This document shows positions 7,442 to 15,700 of a stretch of 19,503 nt of DNA, in pieces. Made by a program: the position numbers and the translations under genes. Source of the DNA: JAHFOW01 sp046350595 (GTDB taxonomy: Bacteria; Planctomycetota; Brocadiia; Brocadiales; Brocadiaceae); assembly GCA_046350595.1 (NCBI GenBank), contig JAXMAC010000062.1, positions 1 through 19,503 of the forward strand, in the 5' to 3' direction. The notes under the pieces were generated by a model. That model was not told the DNA's origin. It ran no database searches and worked only from the letters and a program-made list of their open reading frames with translations. Position 1 is the stretch's first letter. The number at the start of each line of letters is the position of its first letter.

Positions 7442-7813
7442 TTATTTCGCTTTTTCCAATTCTTCGATAACCCTTTTGACGCCTGCTCTTTTTTCCAGGA
7501 TTCCCTGGAATACATCATACTCTTCCGGCGTAAAGAAAAAGGTTAAAAATGGTCTGAAAAATACCATAAGCTGACTTCCAAGGTAGTTCAATGGTTGGGC
7601 ACATTCAAGGAACATCGCTGCTGGAACCGATAGCCTTCGCTTTTGAACTATAGTAACCAATTTCACAATAAGAGCGACTTCCTTTTCGTTTAGGGAGTTG
7701 TTTTCAGGAGCTGTGCCTGTACCGAAGGCATGTTTGAACTCCTGACGGATGGATTGCCCATCCAGTTTGTGAAAATATGAGCATATTTTTAAAAATAAAT
7801 TTTGTAAATACAT
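7442..7813 (-). CDS. Small hydrophobic protein encoded ahead of MutL
   Basis: Unrecognised 123-residue protein (start MYLQNLFLKICSY). Its second half has KRRLSVPAAMFLECAQPLNYLGSQ followed by a strongly hydrophobic MVFFRPFLTFFF segment that probably lies on or in the membrane, and a helical tail (RAGVKRVIEELEKAK). The open frame reaches up to 7918, but those extra 35 codons cover a consensus promoter for the divergent thrC, so I prefer the ATG at 7813. A TTGACA-N18-TAAGAT promoter on the minus strand (7854-7825) would start transcription about 5 bases before that ATG. It is 20 bp from the MutL gene. From memory, short proteins with an LE(x)5-LxFLGxQ-like hydrophobic core occur beside long MutL homologues elsewhere; function unknown. 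Confidence 0.65.
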   Translation of the reverse strand: MYLQNLFLKICSYFHKLDGQSIRQEFKHAFGTGTAPENNSLNEKEVALIVKLVTIVQKRRLSVPAAMFLECAQPLNYLGSQLMVFFRPFLTFFFTPEEYDVFQGILEKRAGVKRVIEELEKAK

Positions 7814-7824
7814 AACGTTTAAAA

Positions 7825-7854
7825 ATCTTACCAGAACCCTGGCAGTGTTGTCAA
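7825..7854 (-). promoter_or_regulatory. Candidate sigma70 promoter for the MutL gene cluster
   Basis: On the minus strand TTGACA (7854-7849) is followed after 18 bp by TAAGAT (7830-7825). Predicted start near 7818, almost at the ATG at 7813, so the transcript would be nearly leaderless. Confidence 0.5.
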
Positions 7855-7864
7855 AATCAAAACC

Positions 7865-7893
7865 TTGACAAATAATCACATGCATCTTATAAT
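7865..7893 (+). promoter_or_regulatory. Consensus sigma70 promoter for thrC
   Basis: TTGACA (7865-7870), a 17-bp spacer and TATAAT (7888-7893): both hexamers match the consensus fully at the ideal spacing. Start of transcription is expected near 7900, giving a leader of about 80 bases before the thrC ATG at 7982. It overlaps the longest open frame of the divergent gene, which helped to set that gene's start. Confidence 0.8.
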
Positions 7894-7981
7894 CCCAACA
7901 TGCCTGTAATTGAAGCATTAGAACTATCCGGGCGATTTTGTCATTTGCTTAAAGTGTTAATTGGGAGAGGAGATTTCATAC

Positions 7982-9316
7982 ATGCCGTACCGGGCGTGGT
8001 TTCAGTGTATTTCCGGCTGTGATGAGAAATACGAACTTAATGAGGTTGTTTACCAGTGTAAAAAGTGCGGCGATCTGCTGGAGGTAAAACACGATTTAGA
8101 CAGGCTCCGCAGGCATACTCCTGAACATTGGAAAAAGCTGTTTGATGAGCGTTACCGGCGAACCAAATGGCCTTACGGAAGCTCGGTTTGGGGCAAGAAG
8201 GAGTTTGTTTGTCCCCAGGTAGAAAATAACAATGTCGTCTCTTTATACGAAGGCGGAAGCAACCTCTTCTGGGCAGAGCGACTGGGGACAGAGCTTGGCC
8301 TGGAAAACCTGTGGATCAAACAATGCGGCAATGCCCATACAGGATCTTTTAAAGACCTGGGGATGACCGTGTTGGTTTCCATGGTCAAGCAGATGATCTC
8401 TGATGGAAAAAAGATAACCGCTGTTGCCTGCGCCTCCACGGGCGATACGTCTGCTGCATTGGCTTCATATTGTGCCGCAGCAGGCATACCTGCAATTGTG
8501 TTTTTACCGAAAAACAAGGTATCCCACGCACAACTTATCCAGCCGATTGCCAATGGCGCCCTTACGTTGTCCATTGATACTGATTTCGATGGTTGTATGA
8601 AGCTTGTAAAAGAGATTTGTCTCAAAAACAACATCTACCTTGCCAACTCCATGAACTCCCTTCGTATTGAGGGACAAAAGACAGTAAGCATTGAAATAGT
8701 TCAGCAGTTTGATTGGGAAGTACCGGATGTAATTATTGTTCCCGGTGGGAATCTGGGAAACACCGCAGCGCTGGGAAAAGGTTTTCTCCTCATGAAGGAA
8801 GTCGGCATGATAAACAAGTTGCCACGCATCGTCTGTGCGCAGGCAGCTAAGGCAAATCCCCTCTATCTCAGCTATTTGACCGGTTTTAAAGAATTTAAAC
8901 CGGTAAAGGCGCAAAAGACGCTTGCCAATGCTATCCAAATAGGCGACCCTGTAAGTTATAAAAAGGCCATCAACGTATTAAAGGTATTTCATGGTATCGT
9001 TGAACAGGCAACAGAGGACGAATTGGCAAATGCCTCTGCACAGGCAGACAGGACGGGATTGTTCAGTTGCCCCCATACCGGCGTAGCCCTTGCCGTATTA
9101 ATAAAGTTAGTAAAGAGGAAAGAGATTGGTCCAAAGGAGCAGGTTGTTGTTATCTCTACCGCTCACGGCTTGAAATTCTCTGAGTTTAAAATAAATTATC
9201 ACGAAAATAACCTGGAAGAAGTAACCCCACGCTTCGCTAACCTGCCCGTTGAAGTGCCGCCACAGTACGAGGCCGTAAAGTCAGCCATTTTCAGAAAGTT
9301 TGAACAGATACCATAG
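7982..9316 (+). CDS. thrC: Threonine synthase
   Basis: A PLP enzyme of the cytoplasm that turns O-phospho-L-homoserine into L-threonine. The 444-residue protein opens with a small cysteine module (C9, C13, C26, C29), as in the zinc-ribbon-bearing subgroup, then the beta-family PLP fold: SLYEGGSNL (87-95), HTGSFKD with the Schiff-base lysine K124, CASTGDTSAALA (150-161), and the phosphate-binding PGGNLGNTAALGKG loop. A late TGLFSCPHTGVAL motif and STAHGLKF close the active site. The frame extends to a TTG at 7961, but GAGAGGAG at 7965-7972 stands 9 bases before the ATG at 7982, which fixes the start. It is transcribed from its own promoter and no other threonine gene is adjacent. Confidence 0.95.
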   Translation: MPYRAWFQCISGCDEKYELNEVVYQCKKCGDLLEVKHDLDRLRRHTPEHWKKLFDERYRRTKWPYGSSVWGKKEFVCPQVENNNVVSLYEGGSNLFWAERLGTELGLENLWIKQCGNAHTGSFKDLGMTVLVSMVKQMISDGKKITAVACASTGDTSAALASYCAAAGIPAIVFLPKNKVSHAQLIQPIANGALTLSIDTDFDGCMKLVKEICLKNNIYLANSMNSLRIEGQKTVSIEIVQQFDWEVPDVIIVPGGNLGNTAALGKGFLLMKEVGMINKLPRIVCAQAAKANPLYLSYLTGFKEFKPVKAQKTLANAIQIGDPVSYKKAINVLKVFHGIVEQATEDELANASAQADRTGLFSCPHTGVALAVLIKLVKRKEIGPKEQVVVISTAHGLKFSEFKINYHENNLEEVTPRFANLPVEVPPQYEAVKSAIFRKFEQIP

Positions 9317-9330
9317 ACAACCTCGTATTT

Positions 9331-9372
9331 TTACAAGTCAGATTCCACCTTATTTTCACGGTCAAAGTCCAT
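9331..9372 (-). CDS. 13-codon micro-ORF with a strong ribosome binding site
   Basis: On the minus strand an exact AGGAGG (9386-9381) is followed after 8 bases by an ATG (9372-9370) and an open frame MDFDRENKVESDL ending in TAA. This may be a small peptide, a leader, or the preserved start of a gene whose body was lost. No homology is recognisable at this size and no clear promoter was seen, so the call rests on the Shine-Dalgarno match alone. Confidence 0.25.
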   Translation of the reverse strand: MDFDRENKVESDL

Positions 9373-9428
9373 AATAAAAGCCTCCTAAAAAAACGTTTTT
9401 CAATGGTAGGGGAAGATGATTAAATTCC

Positions 9429-9456
9429 TTGACAAAAGGTAGGCTACACTTATAAT
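9429..9456 (+). promoter_or_regulatory. Sigma70 promoter for htpX
   Basis: TTGACA (9429-9434), a 16-bp spacer and TATAAT (9451-9456). Transcription would start near 9463, about 90 bases before the htpX ATG. Both hexamers are perfect and the spacer is one base short of ideal. Confidence 0.75.
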
Positions 9457-9553
9457 AAATTTGGGATGAAGAAAGGTTTTATAAATATTAAAATTTTAAA
9501 TTTTGTAAATAGACTTGCGCCGTTCTTTTAAAATGTGACTGGAGAAACTTTGT

Positions 9554-10402
9554 ATGAATTATTTTAAGACAACTCTATTACTCGTTGTTTTAACGCTCCT
9601 GCTCGTCTGGATAGGCGGCATGGTTGGAGGGCAACATGGAGCAATGTATGCATTTGCTATTGCCCTGTGTATGAATTTTTTTAGTTATTGGTTTAGCGAT
9701 AAAATCGTTCTCAGGATGTATGGGGCGCAGGAAGTATCTGAACGTGAATCGCCCGCTTATTATAAAACGGTAAAAGAATTAACCGAATCTGCTGGGTTAC
9801 CTATGCCCAGAATGTATATTATCCCAACCCATGCAATGAACGCCTTCGCAACGGGGAGAAATACCACACATGCCGCAGTTGCCGTCACACAAGGGCTTCT
9901 AGGCTCGCTAACACATGAAGAACTGAAAGGCGTGCTGGGCCATGAATTATCTCATATCAAAAACCGTGATATCCTTATATCCACAATCGTAGCGACTATC
10001 GCCGGTGCCATCATGATGTTGTCGAATATGGCGCGATGGGCGGCCTTGTTTGGTGGATATGGTGGAAGGAATGAGGAGGAAGGAAACAGGGGTAATGGTT
10101 TGGCGATTTTGTTTATGGCCATCCTGGCGCCCATTGCTGCGCTTTTAATTCAGATGGCTATCTCACGTTCACGGGAATATGCCGCCGATAAAGGTGGCGC
10201 TTTGCTCTCGAAAAACCCCCAGGGACTGGCAAATGCCCTGTTAAAGTTGCAGCAGGCATCGATAGCCAGGCCGATGGAAGCAGGTCAGTCAACTGCTCAT
10301 TTATTTATTGTAAATCCCTTAAGCGGTCGTTCATTTGCCACGCTTTTTAGCACCCATCCACCAATCGAAGAAAGGGTTAAAAGACTCAGGGCCATGGCTT
10401 AG
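9554..10402 (+). CDS. htpX: Membrane zinc metalloprotease HtpX
   Basis: HtpX is an inner-membrane M48 peptidase that degrades misfolded membrane proteins with its active site facing the cytoplasm. The 282-residue product has two N-terminal membrane spans (about 7-22 and 29-48), the zinc motif HELSH at 130-134, the third zinc ligand E208 in SREYAADKGG, and two further hydrophobic segments (about 141-167 and 183-203). STHPPIEERVKRLRAM closes the protein in the family manner. GGAG at 9541-9544 stands before the ATG. Length matches the family (about 280-300). It is followed after 53 bp by the acidic zinc-ribbon gene, likely on the same transcript, and is preceded by a strong promoter. Confidence 0.95.
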   Translation: MNYFKTTLLLVVLTLLLVWIGGMVGGQHGAMYAFAIALCMNFFSYWFSDKIVLRMYGAQEVSERESPAYYKTVKELTESAGLPMPRMYIIPTHAMNAFATGRNTTHAAVAVTQGLLGSLTHEELKGVLGHELSHIKNRDILISTIVATIAGAIMMLSNMARWAALFGGYGGRNEEEGNRGNGLAILFMAILAPIAALLIQMAISRSREYAADKGGALLSKNPQGLANALLKLQQASIARPMEAGQSTAHLFIVNPLSGRSFATLFSTHPPIEERVKRLRAMA

Positions 10403-10455
10403 GTGGAAGAGAAAAGAATGTTTTTGCAAAAATAAACTTACTTGGAGGAATTTGA

Positions 10456-10764
10456 ATGGTGCACTATACTTGCGATATGTGCGGTAAATCGTTGTTGGCA
10501 GAGGAAGATATCCGGTATGTGGTGAAGATAGAGGTTTATGCCGCATGTGACCACGATATGGACATCGAAGAAGATATTATGGATATGGAAGAGGATGACG
10601 AAGATGATGAGATGCAGGATGAAATGGAAGAGGCCTCTGAAATTTTAGAAGACGATGAATATAAGACTTTTCGCTTTGATTTGTGCTCCAAGTGTCATAA
10701 GAAATATTTGCAGGACCCCTTATTCCTGAAATCATGGCACCCGGTTCGGTTTTCGGAAAATTAA
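10456..10764 (+). CDS. Small acidic zinc-ribbon protein
   Basis: A 102-residue protein of no named family. Two CxxC knuckles (C6/C9 in YTCDMCGK and C77/C80 in DLCSKCHKK) should form one zinc ribbon. They are separated by a VRYVVKIEVYAA-like strand pair and a very acidic linker (about residues 32-68, mostly D, E and M). The ribosome binding site GGAGGAA lies 5 bases before the ATG. The ribbon with an RYVVKIEV strand resembles conserved hypothetical proteins of planctomycetes. Its place directly after htpX hints at a role in protein quality control or as a metal/redox-responsive partner, which is only an inference. Confidence 0.75.
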   Translation: MVHYTCDMCGKSLLAEEDIRYVVKIEVYAACDHDMDIEEDIMDMEEDDEDDEMQDEMEEASEILEDDEYKTFRFDLCSKCHKKYLQDPLFLKSWHPVRFSEN

Positions 10765-10843
10765 TTTTTTTATTCTTTTGATAACAACCATTTACAGTTG
10801 CTTGCGCTTTGAAAAAGAAGACAAAGCATACTGCTATGTTTAA

Positions 10844-10849
10844 TATAAT
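10844..10849 (+). promoter_or_regulatory. TATAAT -10 box just before leuC
   Basis: A perfect TATAAT ends 8 bases before the ATG at 10858. With it, transcription would begin about 10856, leaving essentially no leader, and indeed no ribosome binding site precedes the gene. The -35 is poor (AAGACA with a 20-bp spacer), so an activator or another promoter may be needed. Confidence 0.3.
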
Positions 10850-10857
10850 CTATGGGA

Positions 10858-12120
10858 ATGACGATAACAGAGAAGATCATTGCTGCACATGCAGGCATCA
10901 AAGAAGTACGTCCCGGACAATTTGTTTATGCAGACGTCGACATTTGTCTGGGAAATGACATTACCGCACCTATTGCTATAGAAGAGTTCGAAAAAACGGG
11001 AATTACAAAGGTTTTCGATCCGGAAAAGATTGTTTTAGTGCCCGACCACTTTACCCCAAATAAAGACATAAAATCCGCTCAACAGTCAAAATCCCTGCGG
11101 GCATTTGCAGAAAAACATCATCTGAAACATTACTTCGAGATTGGCCGGATGGGAATTGAACATGCCCTTCTGCCAGAAAAGGGGATTGTGGCGCCCGGCG
11201 ACCTCGTAATAGGCGCTGATTCCCACACATGTACCTATGGAGCCCTTGGTGCATTTTCGACAGGCGTTGGAAGTACGGACCTCGCCGCATGTTTTGCCAC
11301 GGGAAAAGTGTGGCTGAAGGTGCCGGAATCCATTAAATTTGTTTTTCACGGCAAGGTAAAAAATTGGACGTCAGGAAAGGATTTGATCCTTTATACCATT
11401 GGGAAAATCGGTGTGGATGGCGCCCTCTATAAAGCAATGGAGTTTGCCGGAAGCGGAATATCGCAACTGCCGATGGATGACCGATTTGCTATATGTAATA
11501 TGGCAATCGAGGCAGGCGCTAAGAGCGGTATCATCTCTCCTGATAAAAATACCGAAGATTACACAAAAGGAAGAGTGCAGAAGAAATGGGTAACCTACCA
11601 AAGCGATCCCGATGCCCATTATACAAAAACATACGAATTTAATGCCTCAGAGATTTCACCGCAGGTCGCCCTTCCCAGTTTACCGGAAAATACAAAACCG
11701 GTGGATGAAGTTGCCGGAATTAAGATTGACCAGGTAGTTATTGGTTCCTGTACCAATGGAAGGATTTCAGACCTTCGGATAGCAGCCCAAATCCTCAAAG
11801 GAAAGAAGGTGCATCCTTCTATCCGCCTCATCGTTATACCTGCAACTCAGGATATTTATAAGCAGGCGATTAACGAGGGGTTGATGAACATATTTATTGA
11901 CGCCGAGGCGGTAGTTTCCACACCGACATGCGGCCCTTGCCTGGGTGGTCATATGGGAATCCTTGCCGAAGGTGAGCGGGCATTATCAACGACCAACCGC
12001 AACTTTGTCGGTCGTATGGGACATCCCAAGAGTGAAATATATCTTTGCAATCCGGCAGTTGCCGCTGCGTCTGCTATTACGGGGAAAATAACGCCCCCTG
12101 ATGAGGTTGTAAAGAAATAA
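10858..12120 (+). CDS. leuC: 3-isopropylmalate dehydratase large subunit (LeuC/homoaconitase family)
   Basis: This is the Fe-S large subunit of isopropylmalate isomerase, which moves the hydroxyl of 2- to 3-isopropylmalate in leucine synthesis. It has the aconitase-family marks: VPDHFTPNKDI near residue 61, GADSHTCTYGALGAFSTGVGSTD, and the three cluster cysteines in IGSCTNGR (about residue 298) and TPTCGPCLGGHMG (about 358 and 361). The 420-residue size is that of the stand-alone two-subunit (archaeal/homoaconitase-like) type and not the longer E. coli type, so homoaconitase activity cannot be excluded. ATGs at 10852 and 10858 are in frame; neither has a Shine-Dalgarno. The small subunit is not adjacent but 4.9 kb downstream, behind a nuclease-like gene and the activase fusion. 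Confidence 0.92.
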   Translation: MTITEKIIAAHAGIKEVRPGQFVYADVDICLGNDITAPIAIEEFEKTGITKVFDPEKIVLVPDHFTPNKDIKSAQQSKSLRAFAEKHHLKHYFEIGRMGIEHALLPEKGIVAPGDLVIGADSHTCTYGALGAFSTGVGSTDLAACFATGKVWLKVPESIKFVFHGKVKNWTSGKDLILYTIGKIGVDGALYKAMEFAGSGISQLPMDDRFAICNMAIEAGAKSGIISPDKNTEDYTKGRVQKKWVTYQSDPDAHYTKTYEFNASEISPQVALPSLPENTKPVDEVAGIKIDQVVIGSCTNGRISDLRIAAQILKGKKVHPSIRLIVIPATQDIYKQAINEGLMNIFIDAEAVVSTPTCGPCLGGHMGILAEGERALSTTNRNFVGRMGHPKSEIYLCNPAVAAASAITGKITPPDEVVKK

Positions 12121-12149
12121 TCGCTCTAAGAATGGAGCATACAAGAGAT

Positions 12150-12740
12150 ATGAATACAACCATCCTCTTACACAAATTTTCAATAGAGGAATATTGTCGC
12201 CTGTCGGAAAAGGGGATTTTACAGGAAGACGAACGTGTAGAGCTTATTGATGGAAAAATTATTGATATGACTCCGGTAGGGAGTGTACATACTTCGTGTG
12301 TGAATCGTTTAAATTATTTATTTGCCAAATTAGCGAAGAGAACTATCGTAAGCGTTCAGAACCCTATTCGCATAGGAGAATTTTGTGAGCCACAACCTGA
12401 TATAGCCATTCTGAAATATAGAAATGATTTTTATGCGGAACATCATCCAGTCGCTGATGATGTTTTATTATTAATTGAGGTTGCCGATAGTTCGCTGGAA
12501 TATGATAGAGAAGAGAAAATTCCCTTATACGGCAGGGCTGGAATTCCGGAAGTATGGCTGGTGAATTTAATCGAAAATTGCATAGAGATGTTCAGGTCTC
12601 CTTCGTCCGAAGGATATAAAAATATCATGAAGTTTTTCCATAAGCACATTATATCACCGGAAAGTTTCCCGGATATTCGGCTGACTGTAGAACAGATACT
12701 CGGTGGTTCAGGAACTGCAAAAGCGGGTTTATCAATGTAA
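12150..12740 (+). CDS. Uma2-family (DUF820) putative restriction-endonuclease-fold protein
   Basis: The 196-residue product is a typical Uma2 protein, a PD-(D/E)xK-fold family abundant in planctomycetes, cyanobacteria and Chloroflexi. It has the opening FSIEEYCRLSEKGIL, the early ERVELIDGKIIDM, the PDIAIL motif, and LLIEVADSSLEYDREEKIPLYGRAGIPEVWLV, which supplies the E-x-(x)-K core. All putative catalytic positions are present. An upstream in-frame ATG exists at 12132; I prefer 12150 because homology begins nine residues after it. It lies 29 bp after leuC and 40 bp before the activase, so it is probably on the same transcript. The biological role of the family is unknown; its presence among metabolic genes looks like an insertion. 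Confidence 0.85.
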   Translation: MNTTILLHKFSIEEYCRLSEKGILQEDERVELIDGKIIDMTPVGSVHTSCVNRLNYLFAKLAKRTIVSVQNPIRIGEFCEPQPDIAILKYRNDFYAEHHPVADDVLLLIEVADSSLEYDREEKIPLYGRAGIPEVWLVNLIENCIEMFRSPSSEGYKNIMKFFHKHIISPESFPDIRLTVEQILGGSGTAKAGLSM

Positions 12741-12780
12741 AGGATGAGATTTTAGAATTAAAAAGTCGGGAAAAGTAAAG

Positions 12781-15700
12781 ATGGAGAGTATGAATAAAAC
12801 TATGTCACAGAAAAAATATATAGGGCTTGATATTGGCTCGGTGAGCGTAAAAGCAGTTTTGATCAATGAACGTAAGGAAATCCTGGAAAACCACTATATC
12901 CGTTCGCATGGTCAACCTGTTGAAACATTTCTTCTCGTGTTGAAAGACATGTTTAACAGAACTCACATTGATGATATTGACGGCATAGCTATTACAGGCT
13001 CAGGCGGAAAATTTGTATCTCAACTAATGAATATTGCCTTTATCAATGAGGTTGTTGCACACAGTACTGCAGCAACAACATTATATCCGGAAATTCGCAC
13101 GATTATCGAGATCGGCGGTGAAGATTCAAAGCTCATGCTCGTTGAAAAGGATGAAACAACAGGGCAAACAAAGGTTTCTGACTTTTCCATGAATACCATG
13201 TGCGCTGCAGGGACAGGTTCGTTTTTGGACCAACAGGCAACAAGACTGGATATTGCCATTGAGAAGGAATTTGGAGATCTTGCCTTAAAATCTAAAAACC
13301 CGCCCCGTATTGCCGGCCGTTGCAGCGTATTTGCCAAAACGGATATGATCCATCTCCAACAAGAGGGCACACCGGTGCATGACATTGTTGCCGGTCTCTG
13401 TTACGCTATGGCCAGGAATTTCAAAAGTAATATCGGCAAGGGAAAGGAATTTCATAAACCCATTGTCTTTCAGGGCGGTGTAGCGGCAAACGTCGGAATG
13501 ATCAAGGCATTTGAAGATACCCTGGAACTCAAAACCGGCGAGTTAATCATCCCAAAATACTTTAATGTTATGGGCGCAATTGGCGCGGCATTTTCAATTA
13601 TTGACAAGGGTATCCATACACCTTTCCGCGGTTTGAAAGAGATCGAGGAATACCTGAGGAATCGCAGCGCAAAACCATCAGACCTTGAACCTCTCAAGTG
13701 TGATAATTATAAAGTCGTCGAAGCAATCCATCCTATCGACGGAAATGAAAAAGCAGAGGCTTATGTCGGGGTGGATGTCGGTTCAATTAGCACAAATATT
13801 GTTGTTATTGATAAAAACAAAAATGTACTCGCACGACGTTATCTCATGACCGCAGGGAGACCTCTCGAGGCTGTGAAACAGGGTCTTTACGAGGTAGGTT
13901 TAGAGGTAGGCGATAAAGTAAACGTGTGCGGGGCAGGAACTACCGGTTCCGGCCGTTACCTGACGGGAGATTTCATCGGCGCTGACATTGCCAAGAATGA
14001 AATTACTGCTCATGCAACTGCTGCTGCGAATGTAGATAAAAATGTGGATACCATCTTTGAAATCGGCGGACAGGATTCAAAGTTTATCCGCCTGGTAAAC
14101 GGGGCAATTGTGGATTTCGCCATGAACAAGGTGTGCGCTGCAGGTACAGGTTCGTTTCTGGAAGAACAGGCGGAAAAACTCAGCGTAAGTATTAAGGGAG
14201 AATTCAGCAAAAAGGCCCTTTCCTCATGCTGTCCTTCCCATCTTGGTGAACGATGCACCGTCTTTATGGAATCTGACCTGAATCATCACCAACAACGTGG
14301 CACTTCTAAAGAAGACCTGCTGGCAGGTCTCAGTTACTCGGTAGTTTTGAACTTTATCAACAGGGTTGTTGAGGACCGGCCGATTGGAAACACCATCTTC
14401 TTTCAGGGCGGTGTAGCTGCTAATCGTGGCGTAAAAGCCGCCTTTGAAAAGGTAACCGGAAAGAAGATCATTGTGCCCCCCCACCATGACATCATGGGGG
14501 CTATCGGTTCTGCCATTATATCCATGGAAGAAAGGACCTGGGAAAAATCCAAATTCAAGGGATTTGACCTGAGGAACAAGAGATATGAACTGACATCCTT
14601 CGTTTGTAAGGATTGTTCCAATATTTGTGAAATCAGACAGGTTAATATCGAGGGCGAGAACCCTCTGTATTACGGAAGCCGTTGCGGTAAATTTGACGAT
14701 GACAGGTCTCTGAAAAAAGGGAAACACCTGCCAAGGCTCTTCCGCGAAAGAAAAGATGCGCTCATCAATACCTATAAGAAAACGAAACCTGAGAGTCCTG
14801 TCGGAAAGATCATTGGAATTCCGCAGGTTTCCAGTTTTTATCATGACCTTTTTCCCATGTGGAAGGCATTCTTCGTTGAATTAGGTTTTGACATAGTAAC
14901 CTCAGGCGATACAAATAAAGATACTGTTTACCATGGGGTCGAAGTGATAACGGCAGAGACATGCTTCCCCATCAAGGTGGCTCATGGACATGTTATCGAT
15001 ATGCTGGAAAGAAAAATTGATTATCTTTTCCTGCCCAGCGTAATTAATCTAACGCACTCAAACACGAAGTTTACCCATTCGTATGCATGTCCCTACGTGC
15101 AGTGCCTTCCGTATCTGATAAAAGCAGCGATAGATTTTAAGGATAAGAACTTCACGGTACTGTCTCCGGTCATACATTTTGAGTATGGCGAGGAGTATGT
15201 AAATAAAACCTTACGTGAACTTGCCCGGGAAATCGGAAAGTCTGGGGATATTGTAGAAAAAGCCATTCGGGCAGCCCACGAATCACTCCAGAACTTTAAT
15301 AATACCTTGCAAGTACGCGGCAAGGAAATACTGGATAAACTAGGAGAGAATGAAAAGGCATTCGTACTCATTAGCCGTTCGTATAATGGATGTGATACAG
15401 GAATGAATCTCGGTCTTCCTGAAAAACTTCGAGACTTGGGTATTCTGACCATTCCTCTTGATTATTTGAAACTGGATCTTGATGAAATAGCGCATGATTA
15501 TCCCAATATGTACTGGAAAACGGGTCAACGCTTCCTTGCTGCTGCGAGAGTTATTGCAAAAGACAAGAGACTCTACCCGCTGTATATTACTAATTTTGGC
15601 TGCGGTCCCGACTCATTCATTACAAAATTCTTTAACAAGGAATTGTGCGGTAAACCATGCCTGACAATTGAGATTGATGAACATAGTTCCGATGTGGGGG

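Noticed and set aside
14224..14844. 206-codon minus-strand ORF
   Set aside because: It lies antisense to the second activase domain, which shows strong family motifs; the translation has no recognisable features.
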